Shown here in pieces: positions 9,624 through 18,442 of a stretch of 21,446 bases of DNA (the first letter of the stretch is position 1; every line of letters starts with the position of its first letter). Below the pieces are notes generated by a model. That model ran no database searches. It saw only the letters and a program-made list of their open reading frames with translations, and had not been told where the DNA came from. Origin of the DNA: Nemertoderma westbladi (lineage: Eukaryota > Xenacoelomorpha > Nemertodermatida > Nemertodermatidae). The stretch is from assembly GCA_032718475.1 (NCBI GenBank), contig JAUCBJ010007219.1:1-21446 (forward strand), read 5' to 3'. A program made the position numbers and the translations under genes.

Positions 9624-9903
9624 GGCTATTTCTCCGCCAATTTTGACTGAAATGAGTTGAAATTTGGTACACTTGTTAAGATTACCATTCTCCATACTTC
9701 TTCTTAACAAATTTGGTTGGAAATGCTCTGGAGCCTTTTTATATCAAAAAGGCACAAAAAAGCCCTTTTTGGGGCCTTTTTGTTCTAAAAAGGCTCCAGA
9801 GCATTTGAGGCAAAATTTGTTAAGAAGAATTGGATGCAAGGTTCTTCTGAACCTATAATCCAAATTTCAACAATTTTTAACAAATGTTGGTGGAGAAATA
9901 GCC
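9624..9903. mobile_element. 280-bp palindromic foldback element
   Basis: Five separate arm pairs share exactly one centre of symmetry (coordinates sum to 19527): 9624-9640 with 9887-9903, 9657-9667 with 9860-9870, 9700-9714 with 9813-9827, 9721-9742 with 9785-9806, plus the AAAAAGG/CCTTTTT core. The arms have therefore kept register with no net insertion or deletion, as expected for a snap-back MITE. Transcribed, it would give one long hairpin. The 64-codon open frame inside is a consequence of the palindrome. Confidence 0.85.
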
Positions 9904-10078
9904 CATGGCGCAAAAAGGCCCTTTTGGCCATTACGGAGCCATTTTGGGGCCAATTTTAAAAATATTTGGTTTGCTATTCTCAGACAGTCCTGACAATGTT
10001 TAGTAGCAGAAATAATAATTTTCACCCAATTTTATGGCCCAGAGACACAAAAATGTGAGGTTCAATTTGGGGGTGCTA

Positions 10079-10096
10079 CCCCCCCCCCCCCCCCCC
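10079..10096. repeat. Poly-C tract (18 C)
   Basis: An uninterrupted run of 18 cytosines lies just left of the transposase relic. Its length is likely to be unreliable in an assembly. It may mark the point where the 5' part of the transposon was lost. Confidence 0.9.
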
Positions 10097-10104
10097 TTAA
10101 ATCA

Positions 10105-10626
10105 TTAATTCATCAAATCATTCATCAAAACATCCGTGACTCTCCCAAAGTGAATGTCTGGGCCGCATCTCGAGTACCAGCGTTATTGGGCCTTTCTTCT
10201 TCACTAATAATGTGAATAGTACCTACTACAGAATTTGGAAATGCTACAGCAGTTGTTTGTTTACCAGATTGATGATGAGGTTGATTAGGTATTCCAACAG
10301 GAAGGGGTTCCCTCCGCCTCACTGGGGTCTTATAGTCCGTGCCTTGCCTATATAGCACTTTTCCTGGGCGTTGGATAGGTCGTTATGGTCCAATACACTA
10401 GCCGGCTCGGTCTCCTGACCTAACCCCCTGTGATTTCTTCCTCTGGGGGTATTTGAAGGATATCGTGTAAGCTCACACATTAACCATCATTGAACAGCTC
10501 AAATATGCGATGGAAGAGGCCTTCCCCAATAGTTCATCTCGTTGTGTGACTCACAGCTTTAATGAAATGTCTGCCAGGTTACTCAAAGTTCAGACAGTTG
10601 GAGGAGGACATATTGATGTCTATTAG
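10105..10626 (+). pseudogene. Decayed Tc/mariner-superfamily transposase (C-terminal DDE region)
   Basis: Conceptual reading on the plus strand gives, in order, pieces matching the catalytic part of Tc3/mariner-like transposases: DSPKVNVW (10138 onward), IGPFFFTNNVN (10185), YLLQNLEML (10220), VFQQEGVP (10289; the usual QQDGAPPH, with the catalytic Asp replaced by Glu), FPGRWIGRYGPIH (10360), PARSPDLTPCDFFLWGYLKD (10402), then a C-terminal helical tail ending in VGGGHIDVY at the natural stop 10624-10626. The pieces occupy three frames, so there are at least three frameshifts. In-frame stops occur at 10286, 10399 (W to stop) and 10468 (Y to stop). The N-terminal DNA-binding region and first catalytic Asp are missing, and a poly-C run precedes the relic. 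It is clearly dead. Superfamily assignment is confident; the exact family is not. Confidence 0.85.
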
Positions 10627-10821
10627 AACATCTATTACCTTGTATCATACAGTATTTATGTATGTAATTAATTGGTATACTAAAACAATCCATGTTGGTT
10701 ACTCTAGTTTATGTTTTATCACCAGTTTACACAAAATAGCACTTTCCAGCTATCCCGACACCATAATTACTGAAAATCAATAACATGGAGCTGCACAAAT
10801 CAAAATACAAAAAGTATCAAA

Positions 10822-10842
10822 TTTTGTGGGACACCCTGTATA
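10822..10842. mobile_element. Right terminal inverted repeat of the Tc/mariner-like relic
   Basis: TTTTGTGGGACACCCTGTA lies about 200 bp past the relic stop codon and is followed by TA. Read from the outside it begins TACAGGGTGTCCCACAAAA, a terminus common among transposons with this transposase type. No matching left terminus is visible, consistent with a 5'-truncated copy. Confidence 0.6.
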
Positions 10843-10979
10843 TCTGATTTCAAAAAGAAGCCGATGGTTATGGACAGTTTTTTGGATACTTGAAAGGTGC
10901 TGTATAAGCTTTCTAGGATACTTTGTCATCAATTACTGATTAGGATGCACGAGCAATAAATAAATAACGATATATTATG

Positions 10980-11502
10980 GCCCGTATGCATAAAACTATC
11001 GTAAATTTACGTCCGTCGTAACTCTAAATAAGTCGTAAGTTGGATTACGACTATCGTAGCCACGATTATCGTATATTGGTATGCATAAAATTGTTTACGA
11101 TTAATCGTGCTTCCGATTATCGTAATTTAGTTACGATGCTATTTTAGAGTGTTGCTGGGCAACTCTGTAAACAATATTGCGAAAATCTGAGATTCCTATT
11201 ATGTTCCTTATTATTACAATATAATTCACGACTGTTGTATTGTTTTATAGGTGGCCTTAGCAACAGTATCCTATACTACCTATTAGCCAATAACAATTCA
11301 GTTCAATGTAAACTGGCGCAGATCGTAACTTTAATACTCGATAGAGAGCACCCTTAAATTTACGATCGAAATGAATCGTAAGTTTACAATCAAAGGGGCT
11401 GAAAATCTTTTATGCATATCGATTTTGTTTACGATAGTCGTATCTGCTAACATACGACGATCGGAGGATTACGACGGTCGTAAGTGTTTTATGCATACGG
11501 GC
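10980..11502. mobile_element. Non-autonomous TIR element with TATGCATAAAA subterminal repeats
   Basis: GCCCGTATGCATAAAAC at 10980-10996 is the exact inverse of GTTTTATGCATACGGGC ending at 11502. The TATGCATAAAA word recurs internally near 11089 and, inverted, near 11405, giving four copies arranged symmetrically. The element is packed with the pentamer CGTAA/TTACG in both orientations, and the ends continue as imperfect inverted repeats. A direct target duplication is not evident. The CCCGTAT-type terminus and short subterminal repeats recall PIF/Harbinger-type MITEs, but this is only a resemblance. Confidence 0.8.
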
Positions 11503-11739
11503 AATTGAACAACAATGGATGAAAGATGGCCACAATGAGGAACGTGCTGTATTTAATTTAATGTCTCCTGTTGCCGTTACAGTCTGACAGACAAGCGGTA
11601 CTTCTGACCAGTCATATACTGTACATTAGCTGTGTAGTGTGACATGGCTCTAATGAAAAACTACTGTATTATTATGGTACCGACCGTTGCGGGAGGTCCA
11701 TTTGTCACCCTACTGTACTGTATGTTAATTACGGCGATT
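11503..11739. other. Unassigned spacer
   Basis: No gene or element recognised. Confidence 0.35.
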
Positions 11740-11908
11740 ATGTAAAGGCTTTTGCGGATCTAGCTAGTCATTTTCCCCGCAAAGTACTCTGTAGGTGTTT
11801 TAGCGGACATTAAAAGCCGTTTTCTTACTGTGTAGGTGTTTTAGTGGACATAAAAAGCCATTTTTCTGTATGTGTACTTTAGCGGACATAACAAGCCATT
11901 TTTATGCC
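11740..11908. repeat. About 40-bp degenerate tandem repeat, three to four copies
   Basis: Units at about 11788-11827, 11828-11868 and 11869-11907 share GTGTTTTAG(C/T)GGACAT followed by AAAAGCC(G/A)TTTT. A more diverged copy (TTTTGCGGATCTAGCTAGTC) precedes them. Units differ by several substitutions and small indels, so this is an old array. Confidence 0.7.
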
Positions 11909-14098
11909 GCAATACGCCAAAATACTCTTAATACAGTGTAGTTCAGATGACGACATCTATCAGCTGATATGTCGACGTGGAGCTTTTCTTTGTTCTTTGT
12001 TCGGCTCGACCAATCAGAGCGATTTTCATTTTATTTGCACAGAAGCCTCCGGGAAATCGCGCAATGCATTATGGTCTTTGTTTACCTTTTTTCCTGAGCC
12101 CAGAACATCGGCTGTGAAATTATTCTGTGTTTCAGACTTTAGCCAAACATTAGAATGGCTTTGATTATAGAAACGTATAACTGTTATCATAACGCAACTC
12201 AGTGCATACCATATAAACATATCATACTATACATACCTTTCACCTCATTATTTTACTGCTATTTACTGTCAGTTATTAATTGTTAGAAGTTGATGGATAT
12301 GTTGTTATATTTGGAGAATATCGATGAATAATCATAAAACCCCAATCTTCTTGATATACTGAAGGTTAGAGAGACCGGTTACATATAGCAATTGCGACTT
12401 ACATTATAGTGGTTTTGGAGTGAATTGAATGCTATTTCATAAACCCTACATGTGTCGGTTGCTGTTCTCCTTATATATGATCAAATTTAGTGAAGGTCGG
12501 CAGATCAGTGTGCAGCAGTGTGCGGTAGTGTGCATGAGTATGACAGATAACAAAGCATTTCCTAAAGAATGCGCTTTATACGAAAATCATTAGCCATCCC
12601 GTTGTGTTTAGTGTAAGTCATAACTCTGTTTACATATTTAGAGCGCCACGTCCTAAAGGAACTGTTAATATTTCCCGAAAGTGAATAATATTTGTCAGAG
12701 ATTATATATTAACGATCAATCGAATAGTACAGTAGGCCTAAACCGCAATAAGGTCAGAGCATCCGAATCCAGTCTCCCTTAACCGTGGGTGAATGATCGC
12801 GCATAGGCTGGCTTCGGCTAATGTAACTTTATGTGTATCAAATACTTGTTATAGGCTAAAGTCGATTTATAACCTAGAAGACACCTAAATTTGGCAGGTT
12901 AAACTGCTAAAGGTGGCGCGAACAGATTACGAATGGATAATGATATGGATTTATAGCGATGAAGGGGTCAAGGGGATACCGGAGTTGGGGACGACTGTTT
13001 AAATAAGTGGAACTAATCTACTTAATTTAGAAAAGAGTATTACAGTAGGCCTAGATATTATGTAGGCCTTCAATGCGTGTATATACTGTATTGTTAAAAT
13101 TAATTTTTAATATAAAATATTAAATCTTAATCCACTGATTTAGTTTTATATTTCACAATCTAGCCTCCAGCTCAATATATTCATAAGACTTTATGAAATT
13201 TAATGGACATAATGCAACATTCTAACCACGTTAGGAATTTCTCGTTTAGCGTATAAGGTAGACCCAGCGATACGATAGCGTGACTGGCATTGGCATACAA
13301 TGGTGGCTAAAGCGAATCAATCTATAATCTACAGTTCAGTAGGCCCTACCGGTAGGCTACACCAAAAAATTTATTAATCCAGACTCGAAATGAGCACCAA
13401 ACAAATTATAATATTTACAATTTAATTTACAATCCAAACATTATAAATACTGCACATGGATATTTACAGTAAATGGGATTTCCTATTTATTTATGCTTTG
13501 CTTTATAGCGCTTATTTCAATCTTATAACCTATACAGTAGTATACAGGTAGTAATAGTAATAGTATTTTTATATTTTCCATATATTACGTGTACATAATA
13601 ATATAACAATTTGTTTAAATCTTTTGAATGTCTGGTGGACTTTCACACTGTAATGGAACCCAGCAATTTTGAAAATAAATAAAATAAATGTAAGATCTGC
13701 AGCTGGTTTCCCGTTATGGGTCTTATTGCCAGACAGGAGGGTGGCACACAGGACGCTAATCTCATCTCGGCAAATTAATATTTCGTCTCAATGTTAAATG
13801 ACAAATTTAGGGAAGATGGATCATGGCACGTTATTCTAACCAAAACAATAAACAAAAGTCAATATAACAGGTTACAATATTATCTGTGGGGGTAATCAGA
13901 TGTTATTTGCGTCGATATTCTCCCGGAGATGGATGAATTATAATTATGATTGCGTACATATACCCACTATTAGCCTATTACATAGTCATAAATGACTAAA
14001 ATGTACTATAGACATCCTGTAAGTTAGTTGATCAAATTCTGTCATGCAATTGAATTGGAATGTTATGGGGATAGTATGACAAGGCTAGTATAAATTAT
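11909..14098. other. Non-coding stretch with scattered repeat words, no gene recognised
   Basis: I could not support a gene in these 2.2 kb. Open frames near 11904-12164 and 12026-12220 overlap on opposite strands and show no domain, signal or compositional evidence. The stretch contains a short CAGTGTGC-type repeat near 12508-12535, several solo TAGGCCTA words (12734, 13047), an A-rich AATAAATAAAATAAA tract near 13673, and at 13834-13853 a 20-bp match to the 68-bp repeat of 5661-5990. Confidence 0.4.
13834..13853 (+). repeat. Solo copy of the TAACCAAAACAATAAAC core
   Basis: TTCTAACCAAAACAATAAAC is identical to the core of the 68-bp units at 5661-5990. As in those units, a GGTTACA word lies nearby (13869-13875). 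Confidence 0.6.
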
Positions 14099-15361
14099 GT
14101 ACTGTAGTAGGCCTACTCAAGTACTGTAATTAGGCCTACTCAAGCACTGTAGTAGGCCTACTCAAGTACTGCAGTAGGCCTAGGCAAGTACCGCAGTACG
14201 CCTACTCAAGTTCTGTAGTAGGCCTACTCAAGTACTGTAGTAGGCCTACTTAAGTACTGTAGTCGGCCTACTCAAGTTCTGTAGTAGTCCTACTCAAGTA
14301 CTGTAGTAGGCCTACTCAAGTACTGTAGTAGGCCTACTCAAGTACTGCAGTAGGCCTACTCAAGTACTGTAGTAGGCCTACTCAAGTACTGTAGTAGGCC
14401 TACTGAAGTACTGTAGTAGGCCTACTCAAGTACTGCAGTAGGTCTACTCACTCAAGTACTATAGTAGGCCTACTCAAGTACTGTAGTAGGCCTACTCAAG
14501 TACCGCAGTAGGCCTACTCAAGTACTGTAGTAGGCTTACTCAAGTACTGTAGCAGGCCTACTCCACGTACTGCAATAGGCCTACTCACTCAAGTACTGCA
14601 GTAGGGCTACTCACTCAAGTTCTATAGTAGGCCTACTCAAGTACTGTAGTAGGCCTACTCAAGTACTGCAGTAGGCCTACTCAAGTACAACTGTAGTGTA
14701 GGCATACTCAAGTACTGTAGTAGGCCTACTCAAGTACCGCAGTAGGCCTACTCAAGTACTGTAGTAGGCCTACTCAAGTACCGCAGTAGGCCTACTCAAG
14801 TACTGTAGTAGGCCTACTCAAGTACTGTAGTAGGCCTACTCAAGTTCTGCAGTAGGCCTACTCACTCAAGTACTATAGTAAGGCCTACTCAAGTACTGTA
14901 GTAGGCCTACTCAAGTACTGCAGTAGGCCTACTCAAGTAGTGTAGTAGGCCTACTCCAAGTACTGCAATAGGCCTACTCACTCAAGTACTGCAGTAGGGC
15001 TACTAACTCAAGTACTATAGTAGGCCTACTCAAGTACTGTAGTAGGCCTACTCAAGTACTGCAGTAGGCCTACTTAAGTAATGTAGTAGGCCTACTCAAG
15101 TACTGTAGTAGGCCTACTCCAAGTACTGCAATAGGCCTACTTACTCAAGTACTGCAGTAGGCCTACTCACTCAAGTACTATAGTAGGCCTACTCAAGTAC
15201 TGTAGTAGGCCTACTCAAGTACCGCAGTAGGCCTACTCAAGTACTGTAGTGTAGGCCTACTCAAGTACTGTAGTAGGCCTACTCAAGTACCGCAGTAGGC
15301 CTACTCAAGTACTGTAGTAGGCCTACTCAAGTTCTGCAGTAGGCCTACTCAAGTACTGTAG
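14099..15361. repeat. 22-bp palindromic satellite, about 57 units
   Basis: The unit is AGTAGGCCTACT followed by CAAGTACTGT. It contains palindromes AGTAGGCCTACT and AGTACT, and in many units CTGCAG as well. Variation is concentrated in the ACTGT segment (ACTGT, ACTGC, ACCGC, ACTAT and TTCTG forms). Insertions of ACTC, giving ACTCACTCAAG, recur at intervals (for example near 14447, 14585, 14862, 14968, 15164) and suggest higher-order duplication of multi-unit blocks. The right edge runs into the 3' end of the minus-strand cysteine-rich gene and supplies its stop codon. Confidence 0.97.
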
Positions 15362-15864
15362 AAAATTCTATCCTCCCAATCAATGTTACCCTCATAATTA
15401 GCGAAGCCCCACTGCCATTGGGGAATCTTTTCACAAACATCTGTTCCACTGCAGCAATAAGTTTTACAACGAGTTCTCCAGATATTCATCTGCAGGGCGG
15501 CGTTTGCCGAGTCCATACGCTCTTTCGGAACAACGCACTCTGTATAATCGAGTTCCTTACAGTTGGTATTCCCGGGTTTAGCGCACCCGATAGTCCGTGT
15601 GTGTGCCAAAACTTTTATCAGAGGCATTTCAGCTGATTCCCCCGTTATCTCAACGTCCCATACAACGCAGGTTTCGCAGTCGAATACATCGAGGCCGATC
15701 GCAGTTAATCGCGATTCGAATATTAAATCGCCTTTTGCGATATTCGATCTCAGAGTCGTTGTAGTTTTTCCGTTCGCGCAAGTTACAGCTCCGACAAAGT
15801 CCGTCATCGTCAGACAAATATTGAATGAAATAATATATAACGGAATATTAGTATTTTTTCCCAT
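15349..15864 (-). CDS. Secreted ten-cysteine protein, Ly6/uPAR (LU)-like, possibly 3'-incomplete
   Basis: The ATG at 15864 gives 171 residues. The more upstream in-frame TTG at 15870 is not a likely start. Residues 7-26 are hydrophobic and end in VGA, a good signal-peptide cleavage site, so the product is probably secreted. The mature part has ten cysteines (29, 63, 66, 94, 102, 110, 133, 137, 138, 144). The ending C-x3-CC-x4-C (RCKTYCCSGTDVC) and the C-x2-C at 63-66 resemble the three-finger LU fold. However, the first cysteine is 33 residues before the C-x2-C pair, and Glu replaces the usual Asn after the last Cys. No GPI-type tail is seen. The last three residues and the TGA stop come from the adjacent 22-bp satellite, so the true 3' end may be lost or spliced; GAGGGTAACA near 15385-15394 is a possible donor. 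Gene reality is likely; the family is tentative. Confidence 0.6.
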   Translation of the reverse strand: MGKNTNIPLYIISFNICLTMTDFVGAVTCANGKTTTTLRSNIAKGDLIFESRLTAIGLDVFDCETCVVWDVEITGESAEMPLIKVLAHTRTIGCAKPGNTNCKELDYTECVVPKERMDSANAALQMNIWRTRCKTYCCSGTDVCEKIPQWQWGFANYEGNIDWEDRIFYST

Positions 15865-15958
15865 ATCCAATAACTCAACTGATTTACGACAATATGCAAT
15901 TCAATTAATGCGGTAGTTTTTGCTTAAACTTAAAAGCGTAGGCGTACCAAAAAATCCA

Positions 15959-15966
15959 TCTTATAG
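15959..15966 (-). promoter_or_regulatory. TATA-like box upstream of the cysteine-rich gene
   Basis: CTATAAGA on the minus strand lies about 95 bp before the ATG at 15864. In AT-rich DNA this could be chance. Confidence 0.25.
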
Positions 15967-16062
15967 AATTACATTAAATTTAGAAATATTCCAATATTAT
16001 ATATTCCCTTTAATAATAGTTATTATTTACTGTACTTCCAAATACGGTGGCTGAATTCGGCC

Positions 16063-18442
16063 AAAATTAATTATATTATGAAAACACGTTTTTGGTGATG
16101 TTGTAAAATTAATTATATTATGAAAACACGTTTTTGGATGAACTTGCAAAATTAATTATATTATGAAAACACGTTTTTGGCTGAACTGGCAAAATTAATT
16201 ATATTATGAAAACACGTTTTTGGATGAACTTGCAAAATTAATTATATTATGAAAACACGTTTTTGGCTGAACTGGCAAAATTAATTATATTATGAAAACA
16301 CGTTTTTGGATGAACTTGCAAAATTAATTATATTATGAAAACACGTTTTTGGATGAACTTGCAAAATTAATTATATTATGAAAACACGTTTTGGGATGAA
16401 CTTGCAAAATTAATTATATTATGAAAACACGTTTTGGCTGAACTGGCAAAATTAATTATATTATGAAAACACGTTTTGGGATGAACTTGCAAAATTAATT
16501 ATATTATGAAAACACGTTTTTGGCTGAACTGGCAAAATTAATTATATTATGAAAACACGTTTTTGGATGAACTTGCAAAATTAATTATATTATGAAAACA
16601 CGTTTTTGGATGAACTTGCAAAATTAATTATATTATGAAAACACGTTTTGGGATGAACTTGCAAAATTAATTATATTATGAAAACACGTTTTTGGATGAA
16701 CTTGCAAAATTAATTATATTATGAAAACACGTTTTTGGCTGAACTGGCAAAATTAATTATATTATGAAAACACGTTTTTGGATGAACTTGCAAAATTAAT
16801 TATATTATGAAAACACGTTTTTGGATGAACTTGCAAAATTAATTATATTATGAAAACACGTTTTGGGATGAACTTGCAAAATTAATTATATTATGAAAAC
16901 ACGTTTTGGCTGAACTGGCAAAATTAATTATATTATGAAAACACGTTTTGGCTGAACTGGCAAAATTAATTATATTATGAAAACACGTTTTTGGATGAAC
17001 TTGCAAAATTAATTATATTATGAAAACACGTTTTTGGCTGAACTGGCAAAATTAATTATATTATGAAAACACGTTTTTGGATGAACTTGCAAAATTAATT
17101 ATATTATGAAAACACGTTTTTGGCTGAACTGGCAAAATTAATTATATTATGAAAACACGTTTTTGGATGAACTTGCAAAATTAATTATATTATGAAAACA
17201 CGTTTTTGGATGAACTTGCAAAATTAATTATATTATGAAAACACGTTTTGGGATGAACTTGCAAAATTAATTATATTATGAAAACACGTTTTTGGCTGAA
17301 CTGGCAAAATTAATTATATTATGAAAACACGTTTTTGGATGAACTTGCAAAATTAATTATATTATGAAAACACGTTTTTGGCTGAACTGGCAAAATTAAT
17401 TATATTATGAAAACACGTTTTTGGATGAACTTGCAAAATTAATTATATTATGAAAACACGTTTTTGGATGAACTTGCAAAATTAATTATATTATGAAAAC
17501 ACGTTTTTGGATGAACTTGCAAAATTAATTATATTATGAAAACACGTTTTTGGATGAACTTGCAAAATTAATTATATTATGAAAACACGTTTTTGGCTGA
17601 ACTGGCAAAATTAATTATATTATGAAAACACGTTTTTGGATGAACTTGCAAAATTAATTATATTATGAAAACACGTTTTTGGATGAACTTGCAAAATTAA
17701 TTATATTATGAAAACACGTTTTGGGATGAACTTGCAAAATTAATTATATTATGAAAACACGTTTTGGCTGAACTGGCAAAATTAATTATATTATGAAAAC
17801 ACGTTTTGGCTGAACTGGCAAAATTAATTATATTATGAAAACACGTTTTGGGATGAACTTGCAAAATTAATTATATTATGAAAACACGTTTTTGGCTGAA
17901 CTGGCAAAATTAATTATATTATGAAAACACGTTTTTGGATGAACTTGCAAAATTAATTATATTATGAAAACACGTTTTTGGCTGAACTGGCAAAATTAAT
18001 TATATTATGAAAACACGTTTTTGGATGAACTTGCAAAATTAATTATATTATGAAAACACGTTTTTGGATGAACTTGCAAAATTAATTATATTATGAAAAC
18101 ACGTTTTTGGATGAACTTGCAAAATTAATTATATTATGAAAACACGTTTTGGCTGAACTGGCAAAATTAATTATATTATGAAAACACGTTTTGGGATGAA
18201 CTTGCAAAATTAATTATATTATGAAAACACGTTTTTGGCTGAACTGGCAAAATTAATTATATTATGAAAACACGTTTTTGGATGAACTTGCAAAATTAAT
18301 TATATTATGAAAACACGTTTTTGGCTGAACTGGCAAAATTAATTATATTATGAAAACACGTTTTTGGATGAACTTGCAAAATTAATTATATTATGAAAAC
18401 ACGTTTTTGGCTGAACTGGCAAAATTAATTATATTATGAAAA
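16063..18442. repeat. 43-bp satellite array, 55 full units plus a partial
   Basis: Each unit begins with an unvarying 26-bp core (AAAATTAATTATATTATG then AAAACACG) followed by a 16-17 bp segment that comes in a few forms. A is T5-GGATGAACTTGC, B is T5-GGCTGAACTGGC, C is T4-GGGATGAACTTGC, and D is T4-GGCTGAACTGGC (42 bp). The first unit has its own form, GGTGATGTTGT. My count is 55 full units: 48 of 43 bp and 7 of 42 bp, giving 2358 bp, which matches the coordinates exactly (16063-18420). A partial unit covers 18421-18442. A diverged B-like tail (GGCTGAATTCGGCC) precedes the array at 16049. Unit length is not a multiple of three, and no frame stays open. Confidence 0.98.

Noticed and set aside
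9664-9858. 64-codon open frame, plus strand
   Set aside because: It lies wholly inside the 280-bp palindrome and its halves mirror each other.
10125-10358. 77-codon minus-strand open frame
   Set aside because: The plus strand of the same segment reads as decayed transposase, so this is antisense shadow.
10562-10783. 73-codon plus-strand open frame
   Set aside because: It overlaps the transposase tail in a different frame and has no recognisable content.
11904-12220. Open frames on opposite strands (86 and 64 codons)
   Set aside because: They overlap each other, with no domain, signal peptide or homology that I can recognise.
15418-15916. Plus-strand open frames of 72 and 117 codons
   Set aside because: They are antisense to the cysteine-rich minus-strand gene, which has a signal peptide and a patterned set of cysteines.
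16063-18442. CRISPR-like pattern of constant repeat plus variable segment
   Set aside because: The variable segments come in only about four forms and recur many times, units abut with 43-bp periodicity, and the context is a eukaryotic nuclear genome. This is a satellite.
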